Shown one piece after another: positions 26,007 through 39,075 of a DNA stretch of 64,000 nt. Position 1 is the first letter of the stretch. Each line of letters starts with the position of its first letter. A program made the position numbers and the translations under genes. The DNA is from Litomosoides sigmodontis (lineage: Eukaryota; Nematoda; Chromadorea; Rhabditida; Onchocercidae): assembly GCA_963070105.1 (NCBI GenBank), contig OY718806.1:62001-126000 (forward strand), given 5' to 3'. The notes below the pieces were generated by a model. It was not told where the DNA came from. It did no database searches and worked only from the letters and a program-made list of their open reading frames with translations.

Positions 26007-29000
26007 ATGCGAGAGTCGTTAGAAGCATTCCAAGATGAGATGTTCTGGACGATCATCGTTGGATTCTTCATTGCATCAATCCTTGCATTTGCGATTGGTG
26101 CTAATGATACAGCAAATTCTTTCGGGACGAGCGTTGGAAGCAAGGTTTGCTAAACATTTCAAAAGGGTTGACGTACAAAAAACTAAAGTAGCATTCGTTG
26201 CATTATATCAAAAATTGGTGAAGTAGTGTACCAACTTTCAGGTGCTTACTCTCCAGCAAGCTTATTTACTAGCCTCTATTTTTGAAACCCTTGGAGCAAC
26301 ATTGTTGGGATACCAGGTTACGGATACAATGCGAAAAGGCGTCATCGATTTGTCTGTTTATAACGGTAGCGAAAATGAGCTTATGCTTGGCCAGATTTCC
26401 GTGCTGTCAGGTGGAGATATCCGTAATAAATTTTTGAATTCATCAATTCCATCAGTTGAGATTTCTGGCATAGTTCACCGTAAAACTCTTGTGAGGGCAT
26501 TGTTGATATTTAAGATATCCTTTTACGCACACTGCTTTTGATAGTCCTTTTGAAGTTTGTAGGATGCGGTGCATGGCTACTTATAGCGACATTTTTGAAG
26601 CTACCAGTGTCAACAACGCATAGCATTGTTGGAGCAACTCTTGGTTATTCGTTGCTAGCTCGCGGTGCGCAGGGAATACGTTGGTGGCCAGTCATCCGCA
26701 TATGTGAGTTACGCCACATCTGTGCCAAAGTAATTTCCAGTCATTGGTTTTTTTCTTCATTATCACCCTCTCACAGTTTGGTAGCGCCTTCAGTTCGGAA
26801 AGAATTTCGAAGTTGTGAGTGCTGAATAAAATCACAGTTGCAATCCACGCAGAAAACACGGATGCAATATGAAACAGGGAGATTGTCCAGAGACTATTGT
26901 AAATAGAACGATAATTTTCAATTTTCCCTATGAAATTGCGATATACATGAGTTAAAAAAGATGAAGTCTTTTAAAACCGTGTTTATTATTTTAATTTTGT
27001 TGGTAAACTGTAATATTTGTTGAATTACCTGTTTTAGTTATATCGTGGTTCCTGTCACCCTTGCTTTCCGGCATCGTTTCAATCCTTTTTTATTCGTCCA
27101 TCGACCATATTGTATTACGACGACGACGTCCTTTACACTGTGGCTTAATCCTTCTGCCTGTTTTGTATTTCATCTGTGTAGCTGTCAACGTTTTTGCTGT
27201 TATGTACAACGGTTCCGAATGTATGTTTTGAAGGAAGCTTTTAACTGTATCAGTTCCAAACACCTTTTTTGTTTACTGCTTCTAAGCCTTACTGTCAGTC
27301 TGTAAGTGCCTCTTTGATACATTTCGGGATTCCGGACGCAAACAAGACTTTAATGAAAGGATAGTTTTTTGTCCCAAACAACTCTCTTAGCCGCATATTT
27401 CTTGAAAAACGCTCCACTTACTGATTTTTTTGGTAACACTGGTAAGTTTTACAGTTTTGGGTCTTGACAAAATGCCGGCATGGGCTATTCTGGTGATAAC
27501 ATTCAGTGCAGCAACAGTTGTTGCATTGCTCGTGCATTTCATAATGGCGCCGCAGCTGAAAAAACGTATTTTAGGTGAGGCGTTTTTTTCACCCACAAAT
27601 ATGGGTTAATGTAATGGTGTTGAACTTTCAGATTTCGTCATTACACCTTCCCATGAAATTCTTTTTTTTTTTGAAAAGTCGAACTGTCATAATTTGGCAT
27701 GCAAAAGTTTTAAAACTTTTAAATTTATGAAGTTAAACGATTAAGCCATGGAAGAGGAGTAAAGAATTCTTCGCGCTTTTTCAATTTTTCAATTATTTTC
27801 CAGTAGCTTTGACCTTGGATATTTGTAAAACTTTTGGCATCTGTATGTAACATTTTGACAGTACACCAGTTAGTACTGTATCCTACACTCCGCTTGATCT
27901 CTAAATTTTTATTTTTATACTAATGGTAACTGTGGGTTACGTATAGACACGCCAATACCAAATTTCAGGATGCATAGATAAATCACTTCAAAACTGTCAG
28001 TAACAAAAATGAACTGGTATAAGCTGTGAAATAAAATAGAAGTGTTATTTAATAGCATTACTGATTACATGGCGAGGTTTGGATTGTGCAGCTAGCAAAA
28101 TGAATGCATAGAAAAATGTTTTAGAATTTGTTCTGTAAGCATAGCGACTATCCTAACTTCATATTTGCCAGAATCATAATTGATTGTCCCTATTGAGCGT
28201 TTTATTTTACTGTTTTATGTGCACATGGTGTTTCAGATTCACGTTCCCTTTTGAACTACGAAGATGAAAAACACATAACACTAGGACCCACTACCAGCGG
28301 AGAACAGGAACTAGCTGAAATATCGGTTGATTTGCTCAACAATAATGGTAACAATACTCATGTGACTATGATAGAAGAAAGTGGGGTGGTATCCAACAAT
28401 TTGCCAACAAGTAACAGCGATGGACACCATGGTTTAGGTACCAACACGGTGAGACCAACGAAAAGTATCGAAACATTCTTCCGTTCCTCTAAACCAGAAG
28501 ATCCGCAAGCATCTCAGTTGTTCAGTTTCCTTCAGGTGCTTACAGCTTGCTTTGCCGGTTTCGCACACGGTGGCAACGATGTAAGGTATGAGTATTTCAA
28601 TTAATATTTGTGCTTCCTAAGATTTGAAGGAAATCCGTCTGTACAATTATTAATTCCTTTAATAAATTCCGAGGTTTTTAATGTGTTCAACGGTATTACA
28701 CAGTCACAGCTATGTTAGTAAAGTTCAAATTCTCTTCAATATTTCATTTATTGTTTGTGAAGGTATTGTAAAATCAAAAATTTAAAAGTTTCACTCGTAA
28801 AAAGTTGGAGATTCGAATATCCAACCGTTGTGGTTTTATTTATTAAATTTAATATTTAGCAACGCAATTGCACCGCTCGTGTCACTCTATGCCATTTACA
28901 AGGAGAATTCGGTAATGCAACGATCCACAACACCAGTTTGGCTTCTGCTTTACGGTGCTGGTGGCATGTGTGTCGGTCTTTGGGTATTGGGACATAGGGT

Positions 29001-29843
29001 TATTTATACGGTTGGTGAGAATCTCACCAAAATTACACCACCAAGGTAAGATGAGGGAACTCTTTTATTCATAATGCTCCCTACAGTTTTCATACTTTTT
29101 ATGAATCGCAGATATGTCAGTGCTCGAACTCCGTCCCCTTGAAATTTTCAATTGAAGTTTTAATTTCAGTGGTTTTGCAATCGAATTTGGTGCTGCTGTA
29201 ACAGTATTAGCTTCAAGCAAATTTGGTCTTCCAGTGAGCTCTACGCAATGCAAGGTTTCGTGTCGCAACTGTTGTTCGAGGGCTTCTAAATTCCTTTCGC
29301 GAATGTTTGGGATAGTATGGCGCAGTGATGCCATTTTTTATTGCATTTTGTTGTTTAAGTCAATCAAAGCCCTTAATTGTAACCTTTTATGACGTGAAAC
29401 ACACAAACCATTTTGATAAATACCCATAATGTAATATTCAGGTTGGCAGTGTGGTAGCAGTAGGTGTGGTACAGGCAAGCAGCTCTGTAAAATGGTCTAC
29501 TTTCCGAAACATATCATTGTCCTGGCTTGTTACTTTGCCTTTAACTGGTAACAGTGTTTTGTTTATATCTATTTTCTCCTTCAGGTTAATTCCATGTTGT
29601 CACAAGTTTTAGAAATAGCTATAACTTCGAGTAAAATTTCAAAAACACAGGTCCAATTATTACGTGCACTACATTACCTGGTTGTATGTCACTCATGGAC
29701 GGTACTGCATTCCGAAAGAAGTGCACAGTGTCAGCTGGATAATGGTTCACTTCAGTGCTATTTTCTTATTAAGATTAGGATGGTCCGTTGCAGGTGTCCT
29801 CAGCGCGTTGGTAATGCTGGTTGCGCGTTCGATCGTTCTATGA
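26007..29843 (+). CDS. Sodium-dependent phosphate transporter, PiT/SLC20 family
   Basis: Ten exons, all in phase: 26007-26144, 26242-26410, 26563-26703, 27038-27220, 27455-27574, 28237-28585, 28860-29045, 29170-29254, 29442-29547 and 29794-29843 (TGA), giving 508 residues. Two inverted PiT repeats are visible: an N-terminal one with [16 protein letters not shown] and [15 protein letters not shown], and a C-terminal one with [18 protein letters not shown] and [13 protein letters not shown]. They are separated by a hydrophilic cytoplasmic loop (exon 28237-28585) much shorter than in vertebrate SLC20A1. The protein imports inorganic phosphate with sodium at the plasma membrane. One oddity is SSTQ in place of the usual STTH in the second repeat. 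The ATG at 26007 was chosen because it precedes the first transmembrane segment; an AG lies 12 bases upstream and could be a trans-splice acceptor. Confidence 0.96.
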
Positions 29844-30010
29844 TAACTATCAGTGTTTTATCATTAGTTGCTCATTCATTTGATTTTGGTTTACGATGAT
29901 ATAGAATAATAGCTTTTGTTACTGCATGAAAGCGAACATTTCTTATAAGTTCATCTCGATCTTATTCTCACACGGAACCACATTGTTTGTTAATTTTTAA
30001 AGGTATTGTA

Positions 30011-30016
30011 AATAAA
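30011..30016 (+). terminator. Likely PiT poly(A) signal AATAAA
   Basis: AATAAA lies about 170 bases past the PiT stop codon, a typical distance for a 3' end. Confidence 0.5.
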
Positions 30017-30897
30017 GCCTTTCTTAGAAGTGATGGTTTGACAGCACTCACCAGAAGATTTAACCGAGAGAAATGATGACTTACTACTACTCACTGGAGC
30101 GTGTGTGACCACTGGTAACCTCCATGTTTAACGGCAAGAATAGAGGGAGGGGGAGTGGAAGAGTCCAACCAAGGCTTATGAGGGGAGATGCCTGTACTTG
30201 CTAAAATGTCTCTCGGGCGCTAAAATCAGATGACAATTGTTTTGAAACACGAGATGACTCAGCTAACGAGAACTACGTAGAATTCTTGATCGTATTCAAA
30301 GATATACTTACGATATACTTATTAACAGTTCCTCTCCGAACACGCTTGGCTTATGCTATCTCTGAAGAGCGCGTGGAGTGGTGTGCATGAGAGAATGTTA
30401 GCAAACTCTGCTATTTGGAAGTACGTTGGTGTATGCATGGGTGTGTGGGAAGAAGATGTTGCATTGTGGTTTGATTTCCTTGCCTGGTTTTCGTCTCCTG
30501 CTTTCCAGGAAAGCTGTACGTGTAATATTCCGTGCGATCTTTTACTGTCGCTTATTTGTCATTCATGACAAGGAAGAAAAAGTAGGAAAAAGATGATGCG
30601 AGAGAAAGGCGAGAAAGGGTTGTTCAGCGCCAAGTAGCTCTCAGTTCGTACTTTGATCGCTTGGTGTTTCTCTCTTTTTGTCGTAATGTTTGCGGAAAGC
30701 TTTCACGTGCGTGGGGTGATGTTTCTGGTGCTTCAATGCTTCATAACATCCATCACTTCCTTATAAATGAATGAACGAGTAGCTACTTCCTATCTTTAGG
30801 AAGAAAGAAAAAGTTTACTGCTGTTAACCAGTCATTCCATGAAGACATCAAAACTGCTACTGGCACCGCACTGCCAGCAGTTATCAGAGTATGTGCG

Positions 30898-30899
<2 letters not shown>

Positions 30900-30953
<54 letters not shown>
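30900..30953. repeat. (CA)n microsatellite
   Basis: A pure CA run of about 26 units lies in intergenic DNA. Confidence 0.95.
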
Positions 30954-30954
<1 letters not shown>

Positions 30955-32636
30955 ATGTAGACTGGCTTAATTGATGTGAACGTTAATATCGGAATTTCGA
31001 ATTTCTTCGTGTCCCACCTACTGCTCCAAATGGAAGCAGCATCGAGGGAAGCGCATGCTTGCTTCTCCACGTGCTTCTCACTCTTCCGGCTCTATATGTC
31101 CTTGCATCTGAACGCACCTATCTTCTCGCTGCAACATTTCTTATCCTTCTTCCACGCAACACTTCTCTTCGTATCGCACGTACCTGCCTGTTATCGTCGT
31201 CACATCAAGTCGTCACCGTATCGTCTCTTTTCATCTTTGCTGCCACCCTTGTTCGGCTCATCCTCCCCCCTTTTGTCCTCCCTTCTGCTCAACCCCGTAC
31301 CACTGCTGCACCACACTTCATGCATTCGTTACGCATCACTTACTGATCATCTGCATCATTCCACTTTACCGATCCTTCTTCCTATTTGGTACACGCGATG
31401 ACAACTTTGCATCTTAAGTTATCCTCAGCAAAGCTGCAAGTACACGCTGCTGCATCCAGTATCCGCATCACAATTTTATAAAAAATTAGGGAATGCATTA
31501 ATTTCTATCACTGCTGCTTCAAGTCATTCCCTCGCTGTTCTGCGGGTTATTCGTCTAGATAATAGGGATAGATCCGAAGAATGAGCGGCACAACTTACAA
31601 CTTTTCCCCTCCACTTTTCAAGTTCTAAGTAATTTCCGGTAAATCTTATCTGCGGTAGTCTTATTCCAAACTTTTTGTTGGTCCTTGTTTGAATTTCATT
31701 TCCATTTTCCGATATTCTAAGCAAATTTCGTTTGATCAGTTTTAAGTAGGCTATCGCCCAATGTTTAAGAATTCAAATGTTAGGGAGATCCGCTCTTATA
31801 TGTTTAAAAAGATCCAGGGATATCGACTAACGATAATTGCTTTCCACCATAGCAATGGATAGTTAGAATTGATTTTTAGGTTTCCCTGCAACGACGACTT
31901 TGCGCAGTTTTATTTGCCGGATAGGGTTGTTGTTACTTCTTACAATGTGGAGGAGGAGGTCTGCTGGACAGAGAATTGTCTGCTCGTTTGAAAAGTAATT
32001 CCCGTGGGAAGGAATCGTAGGACATGAAAAGGAGATGAGTGTAGAAAAGACAATACCATTGTTGGATGGATACTCCATTGAGCTACATCAAAAGCACTCC
32101 CTCACTGTCCGCACCGCATTGACATAACAGTCTCGCGCTTTGGCGATTTGTGGACCTTGGAGCTTTAACATTAAACGGCTGTTTTTTTTTCGTACCCTCC
32201 TCATTGTCCTACTGCAGCAAACCGTTTGTTTTTATTTCTGACAATGCTTTCTGAGTGGACACAATATGTTTGGAGGATAGCGCTCGGGTAAATTGGTTTC
32301 ATCAGAAAGACAGGTGAACTGCTCCCCGTATTGCACACCGGTGTGATGAAACTCGTTGACCTCTGGAAAGTGAATGAGTGGAGCGAAAATAGTGCAGCAT
32401 GCTCGCGCACACATCTTAGCCCGGTGTTTGTCAGGCATGATATCATGTGGCTGCTATTCAGGTCAATTTAAATGCGTATAGTTGTGAGGAGTGGAGAAGT
32501 GCAAGACTAACAACAACTATAATGCATTTTATTAAGTTCGAGCTGCAGCGGAGAACAGCCACCTTCCGTCTACAAAATACATGTATGCATCAGTGGAAAA
32601 TAACCGCAATACTACGTGTGCCGGAATGAATGGGGT

Positions 32637-32637
32637 A

Positions 32638-32675
<38 letters not shown>
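32637..32675. repeat. (GT)n(GA)n compound microsatellite
   Basis: A GT run is followed directly by a GA run. Confidence 0.9.
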
Positions 32676-33282
32676 CAGATGTAAAGTTGATGGGAGAACT
32701 TTGTCTTATCCCTTTCAAGAAACCTGTTTGCAATCTGGAATGGAATCAGTCAGTCTTTCGTGAAGAATATTTGATTATAGCTATAGCACTGCTCTTCACA
32801 CTCTTCACGAGCACTGCGTACGGTGACCTTGTCTTATCCTTCTCCTCCCCATCCTGCTTTTAATCCCAGCAATCTTTACTCCCAGCTCGCGTAACTCATC
32901 AGTCTCGTTTCCTGCAATCCTCACTTAACGCTTCGTGGGTGGAATGTTCGCTTCTGCTCGCTGTTCAGTTTCTAACTCCCCACCCACATATGAGAAAGCC
33001 GTTGAGAGTTCCAGGAAGAATTGTTCCAGGCATAGGTTTCTTTGATATTCTGTTACAGTGAGTCATGAACGCTTCACATCCTCCCTTCTGGGCTTGCTAA
33101 CTTTTCGTTGTGAACGTAATCACAGCACTGCTGTTTCGCTAGATGCACTTGTTTGTCCAAAAGGTTGTCCTACGAGAGCACCACTGTTAGGGCAGTTGTG
33201 TGACAAAGATGTTCGTGCAACGTACACTGTAGAAAATGGATGGCAGGATAAGAGAGAAATAAAACTAAAATCTGCAGATCTA

Positions 33283-35939
33283 ATGGGTATGACAAATCAA
33301 TCAGTTCTACAACTATTATTATTATTATCGTCCACAGCTGCATTATTGCGCCCGACCAGTGCTCAACAAGTGTTTCTCGAGCGACGTAATCGACTTCTTC
33401 CTTGTCCGATTGTTTGCATGACGTGCAGTCACAACTATGCATGCAGATTAGTTGCAGTGAATCGGCGAATAAAATTTCAGATTTAGACACATTTTATATC
33501 GCTGAAAGTGCGATGGATGATGCTTCAAGCAGGAAGGCTGATGGCTTCTACTTCTGCCCACTCCTTAATTGCGGGTTAATGGTAGAGTGAGTGGAAGTGG
33601 TGTTTGCCAAAGAGCGGTTGTTATATATAATAGGTGGAGAATATCAATGCATCCTGCAGTTTTACCAAATAAATTGGCTTATCGACTGATCCACAGTCCT
33701 CCATATCATTGATCTTTCAGAGCTTGATCAGCTCCCGGCACCCGATATTGGTGATAACGACGTATTACCGGAAGTGCTCCTTACTACTCTCAAAAAAACA
33801 AGCGAAAGTCTAAACGCTGGCAACGAGATACCACCCGACACATTGATTGACCCGGATGGGCGTATCGTTGCTTTTTCCAAACAATTTGGACAGAAGTAAT
33901 ACTTTTCAATTTCAACAATACAGCCATGACGCCCCAGGCCAATGTGAATTAAGGCTGCCATAGCCAAAGTCATCCTGCACCCATTTTTAGCATTTTCGTA
34001 TAATTCTAATTAATTTATAGATATGCAGAAGAACTGCAGGAAGAAAGAAAACTTCTGCGAGAAATAGCCAAAAAAGACGGTAAAGAATTGGCTTCGTGGA
34101 AAACATGCATATGGACAGCGCTTGGCTGCATTTGCATCGTCGCATGCGGCATTGCACCTGCATTTCTCTTACCAAATGATTTAACTGAGTTTCTACAGTC
34201 AAACTGTAAGTTTCTCTTCGCATAAAAAACATGTATTCTGTCTTTCAAGTATGTTGAAATAGAAACAAATTTCTTTTAAAAAAAATTGCAATTTTCGAAA
34301 CTGCTCTCAAATCCATGAAAAATGAGCATTCTATAAGTTATTGATTGATTCGCACAAACTAAAAAAAGATCTGAATTGTGCCGAAAGTTAATAAGTATTT
34401 ATGTATAGTATTTGCAACATTTTCCTTTCACGTTTTATTGACACGAGTGGATGCGTATATTTCAGATGGTCGTCGAAGCTTGCGTTTGCTACTAAGTTTC
34501 GCCGTTGGGAGTCTGATTGGTGATGTCTTCCTCCACTTACTTCCAACTATTTGGGCAGATACCCAAGGTTATTTCTATTTCTTGTTCTACAACAGAAGTA
34601 ACAGTGTTATTGTTAGGTTAATGTTTGTATTACAGTGGATAGATTGACAGCAGGTGCATGGACAACAGCAGGTGTGTTGTTATGTTTCATATTGGAGAAG
34701 CTCTGTCTAACAAGTGAATCTGGTCAGCGTAGAGTAAGTTCTTTGATTAAAAGAATATTTGTTTAAAAATTCTAGAAATTTAAACTAGCAAGTCCATTTA
34801 GAGATTAGCAGATGAAATCATATCACCTTCCTCGCTATCATCAACAAACAGATCAGCGAGACGGTCCTCACGTCAAAGTCTAGATTAGATCACAATTAAC
34901 GTAATTTATCTCTCAAATTACTTGCAGATATGTGCGATATTAAATCTTATTGCCAATTTTATGGATAATTTCACTCACGGACTAGCCGTTGGGGGTTCAT
35001 TTCTAATGGATACCAAGGTTGCTGTTGAATTTGTTTGCTTCGTGACTTTTTTTTTCACTAGTTTGGTATTTGATTAGATCACTAAAATTTCCTGTGTATT
35101 ACTGATGAATTTGATTGGTTGTTTTATGATAGTGACGATGGAATCTCTGTGACGATCTTCTGTAGAAGAAGTTCGTTCATAACTGCAAGCAACTCAGGCT
35201 TGGTTATGCTAATTTTATTTCAAAACTTGTTGCATCTTTAACTAATTCATTTGTAAAGCTGAAAGTGATTATCTGCAGCTTGGATTGTTGACAACATTCT
35301 CAATTGTTATCCATGAGTTGCCCCATGAAATTGGAGACTTTGCCATCTTACTTAGCGCTGATTTCAACAGACGGTCTGCTGTACGAGCTCAGGTGAGTCA
35401 TTCTTCCTGGACATTTTGAAGTGATGAGGAGATCAAAAAGGCTGCACCGTCCTGGATTTCAAAATCATGACTATCAGCAGATATGGTTACAGTTGTTGAC
35501 CGCGATTGGTGGTGCTCTTGGAGCATGGACAGCATTATTCTTGCATAACGAATGCGCAGCGAGTGCGGCTTCACAACATATTCTGCCATTTACAGCCGGT
35601 GGTTTCATCAACATTGCTCTTGCCCAGATGTTACCGGAATTAATGAAGGAAACCGATTCAAGGTACCAGTCTATTGCTATCTACCAAAAAGAAACAGATA
35701 TCTTCTCTGGCTTTCTTTATCGAATGGTAGGTAGCTGCCGTTAAATGCAAGTGTTGGCATGCCACCCACTTCGACCCCCGAAGGGTTTTATTCAACGAAT
35801 TCACCGAACATTCCCCCTCAGTCCCTGCACAGAGTTGTTCTTTACGCTCACACTTTTCAGGCAAAATATTTTGCAGTGGATGTGTTTCTTGGTTGGCATT
35901 ACACTAATGGGTGCGCTGAATCAATTTCATCTCCACTAA
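33283..35939 (+). CDS. Zinc transporter, ZIP13/SLC39A13-like
   Basis: Firm exons are 33721 (or 33696)-33895, 34021-34205, 34466-34567, 34636-34733, 34928-35017, 35279-35392, 35481-35662 and 35861-35939 (TAA). The ATG at 33283 begins a good signal peptide (a run of Leu, then SSTAALLRPTSAQQ). It joins the next firm exon in phase if the exon ends at the GTAATC donor near 33392, but alternative small exons around 33480-33590 cannot be excluded. The ZIP hallmarks are DNFTHGLAV in TM4 and HELPHEIGDFAILL in TM5, which supply the metal-binding His, Asp and Glu residues. LLSFAVGSLIGDVFLHLLP and LPFTAGGFINIAL are also family segments. The THGLAV form matches ZIP13 rather than ZIP7. The family moves zinc out of Golgi, ER or vesicles into the cytosol. 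The His-rich loops of many ZIPs are absent here. Confidence 0.9.
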
Positions 35940-37470
35940 TAATGCCATTCCGCCGAACTGGAGCCTTGTGCTTTAATCGGCACCTCTAGTTACGATATTA
36001 TTTTTCGATGGATATTCCATCTTCGTCTCACTTCTTATAGACTAGTTTCACTAGAAAAAAACCTTCGAAGTCTTTCCAGTGATAAACAGGCAATGTTCCC
36101 TTCAGCTAACACTATATTAATGCCTTCACATTTCATTACCTATTCTTATTCCTTGCAATGATTATTGCTCTTCGGTACAATAAACAAATACAAGTCAGTT
36201 TTTTTGACAACACTTGCAGATTATTCAATAAACAAAAAAAAAACAGAACAAGATAAGATCGACTGGTCGACAGGAAAGATGAAGGCAGTTAAGGCTGTAC
36301 ACAAGCGGATTTTCTTTGATATAGCGCAGTGTAAAGAATCGAAAAACGACTGAATATTTTATATCTAAGTGGTGGACATGCCTTCCCCACAGATACAGAT
36401 GATTGATATTGGTCATATGCAAGACTGCATCCCACTATACTGCGTCCAAAGCATGTGTCTTTAAATATGGATAGCGCACCCTGAACATTCCCATACCCAT
36501 GAAGTATGTTTCTGACTGTCGAGACCTCTCAGCGGTAAAGTGGACATGGGCTAGTAATTTCATTGCGCTCCCCGTTAAAGATGAAGTCTGATTACAATAA
36601 CAGGTCAGCTTAGCAAGCTCGGGTTTCAGAGGGTGGGTGGGGTTTCTTCAAAGAGAACTTTCACCGGTGCAGGGAGTGGAGAAAATCAGTGGAAGTCAGT
36701 TTCGTTTTAACAGGAGTAAACGGGTAATAATTTGATGAAAGGAAAGATATATAAGGAGAATAGAAACGGTAGTTAAAACATGAGTGAAGAAATATGGTGG
36801 TGATCAGCTGGATTTGCATATGTTCCGGCGTGTATTGTATGGACCCGGATTGAAGTGCGACGCCGTTTTACTGTCTGAATAATTTACATCCTTGTCATTA
36901 CAGGGAATTGAAAATGTTGGACATTGAAATGAAATGAGTCACCAAGAATAATAAATAGATTTTGAGCCATGCATTTTCTAGAGCTAAAAGGTGCTTAGCA
37001 GTATATATGCGGATGATGTATTTATTACGCTGTACTTTGGAAATCTTACAAGTATTTCTTTTCTTCGAAATTATTGCATAAAAATGATGCACTGTTTTAG
37101 AAGTGAAATATGTAGCTATCCGGTATCCCGGTATTATGCAGTTAGGGCTCGTGAGTTAACTGCTTCTGAGATGGAGCAAAGCAGGACAGCTTAGAAAGTT
37201 AAATGTTTTGACTTAAGTTTATTCAGGAAAATCTCGTCGAACAGCATAAGTTTAGAGAGTAGATCTTTTGGGGGAATTATTGCATGAGCATGTGCGATGT
37301 GTATCGAAATGTCTAAATTTTTATTTGCCATTATTATCAACAGTGAGGAAAAGTGCACAAGCGAATCATTTTCGAGCAACACATTCATACTTTCACATAT
37401 TTATTTTCCCAGATCAAATTCATGAATTCTTACTGAACGTCATAACAAAGCAAGTAGCAACACGCCCATA
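35940..37470. other. Intergenic, ZIP13-like to MOB3
   Basis: It holds the ZIP 3' untranslated region with two AATAAA signals and then unassigned sequence. No exon was recognised. Confidence 0.5.
36179..36232 (+). terminator. Two AATAAA poly(A) signals after the ZIP gene
   Basis: AATAAA occurs at 36179-36184 and 36227-36232, 240-290 bases past the stop. The second is followed by an A-rich run. Confidence 0.5.
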
Positions 37471-39075
37471 ATGGCGAGTTTTCTGGAGTTTTTGCAAATG
37501 AACAAGGATAAGGTTTGTCTATGCAAAGATTTTTATCAGTTCGCTCTTCTGGAATTGCCTTTACGACACATTCCGGAAATAATTGTATTTATATGTATGT
37601 TTAACGTTGGTGGCTGGGTACTTCTTTCATGAAGGCAACTAACTACAAGACAAAATAAATTTTTGTCGGAGTAGCGATGAATAGGTGATGAATAATACGA
37701 GAAAAAAGTATATCTGTTAGGATAGACGTAGTTGCGAATAATTCGCGGAACTCACTATTTCCCAGCAAATTTTCAGACATTTCGGCCGAAAAAAAAATTC
37801 CCGATTGGAACATTACGATATAATCTGCACAAGCAAGCTCAAGCTACGCTGCACTCGGGTTTAGATTTGAAAGCAGCTGTTCGATTACCACCTAACGAAA
37901 ATTTCGAAGACTGGTTGGCTGTTCACAGTAAGTCTCCTCGTTTACAATTGAATATTATGATCACAGTTAACTGTAATAGATGATGTGAATAAGTTGTAGC
38001 TGTGGACTTTTTCAACCGAATAAATCTTCTATATGGAATAATATCAGATGTTTGTACAGCTAAATCCTGCCCCACAATGAGTGGCGGAGCTCGGTGAGTT
38101 GATTTCTACTCTTATACAAGAAAGTTTTGAAAGCTAAAGGCTAAATGTTAGCTATTCTATGTGCAGGCGCTGGCAGCTAGTAATGTCAAAAAGAAGCTAC
38201 GGACCGTAGAATTGTGATGGCTTAGGACTTTGCGTTTTGTACATTCTTGCTGTTTGAGAGTAAAACACTGCATGAGTTGAAGTTGTGGCATGTTAAAGTG
38301 GAAGTATAATTAAGCATTGGATTCGTTTTCTCCCACTCGTTTTATTTTAATTGAAATATTATTTTTTATTTTGTAGATACGAATATCTTTGGCAGGATGG
38401 TGTCAGTTATAAAAAACCAACACGATTATCTGCGCCTGAATATATATTTCTCTTAATGGATTGGATTGAGATACGAATAAATAATGAAACTATCTTCCCT
38501 TCAAATACGGGTACCATTTTTTTTGACAAAAAGTATCAATTTGGTTGAAAGGTTGCAGAATTTAGATAGATATACTCGGTTGAGATCCAATTAATACCGT
38601 CTTAGATTTGCCTGATGATTATTAGCTGAAATAATCCGTTTCTTGCAGAGATTCCTTTTCCACGAGACTTTCGTCAAACGTGTAAAAAGATATTGACAAG
38701 ATTGTTTCGAGTCTTTGTCCATGTTTATATACATCATTTTGATCGATTATCACAATTGGGAGCTGTAAGTTTCTTCTCAAAGATTGATTAGAAGTAATCT
38801 ATGACATAAACATTTCAAGAAAAGCTCACGTAAGCAATTTTTCAGGAACCTCATGCAAATACTTTATACAAACACTTTTACTACTTTATCACTGAACACC
38901 AGATGGTTTCATCACGTGAGTTGGATGCTCTGGCAAGTTTTTCTTTTTATACACAATCAGAGAAGGGATTTGGGGTCATATATTTTCGTACATGCGGGAT
39001 AAACGTAAATTTTAGAAAGAAATGACAGAGCGATTGATTGTCAGCTCTGGCAGTCGACGAATTCGAGCCGAATGA
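37471..39075 (+). CDS. MOB kinase activator, MOB3 type
   Basis: Seven exons: 37471-37512, 37777-37927, 38000-38093, 38377-38510, 38649-38764, 38846-38932 and 39016-39075 (TGA), giving 227 residues against about 217 in vertebrate MOB3. The whole Mob1/phocein fold is present: [31 protein letters not shown], the zinc-binding [24 protein letters not shown] and [10 protein letters not shown]. The order and spacing match MOB3 rather than MOB1, MOB2 or phocein. MOB proteins are non-catalytic adaptors of NDR/LATS and MST kinases in cytosol and nucleus. The intron after 38932 starts with GCAAGT, a GC-AG intron required to reach KEMTERL in frame. Exon 3 was started at 38000 because that restores the family spacing VHTVDFF. 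Confidence 0.96.

Larger units (their letters stand above)
29844..33282. other. Intergenic, PiT to ZIP13-like
   Basis: It contains the PiT 3' region, a long CA run and pyrimidine-rich plus-strand DNA near 31050-31390 that stays open in several frames because stop codons need purines. No family motif was recognised. Confidence 0.45.

Noticed and set aside
30976..31401. Two overlapping long plus-strand open frames
   Set aside because: Two frames open over the same pyrimidine-rich DNA point to composition, not coding.
34802..34877. Possible extra ZIP exon, Ser/Arg-rich
   Set aside because: No combination of its acceptors and donors keeps the reading frame into the TM4 exon at 34928. The direct join of 34733 to 34928 does.
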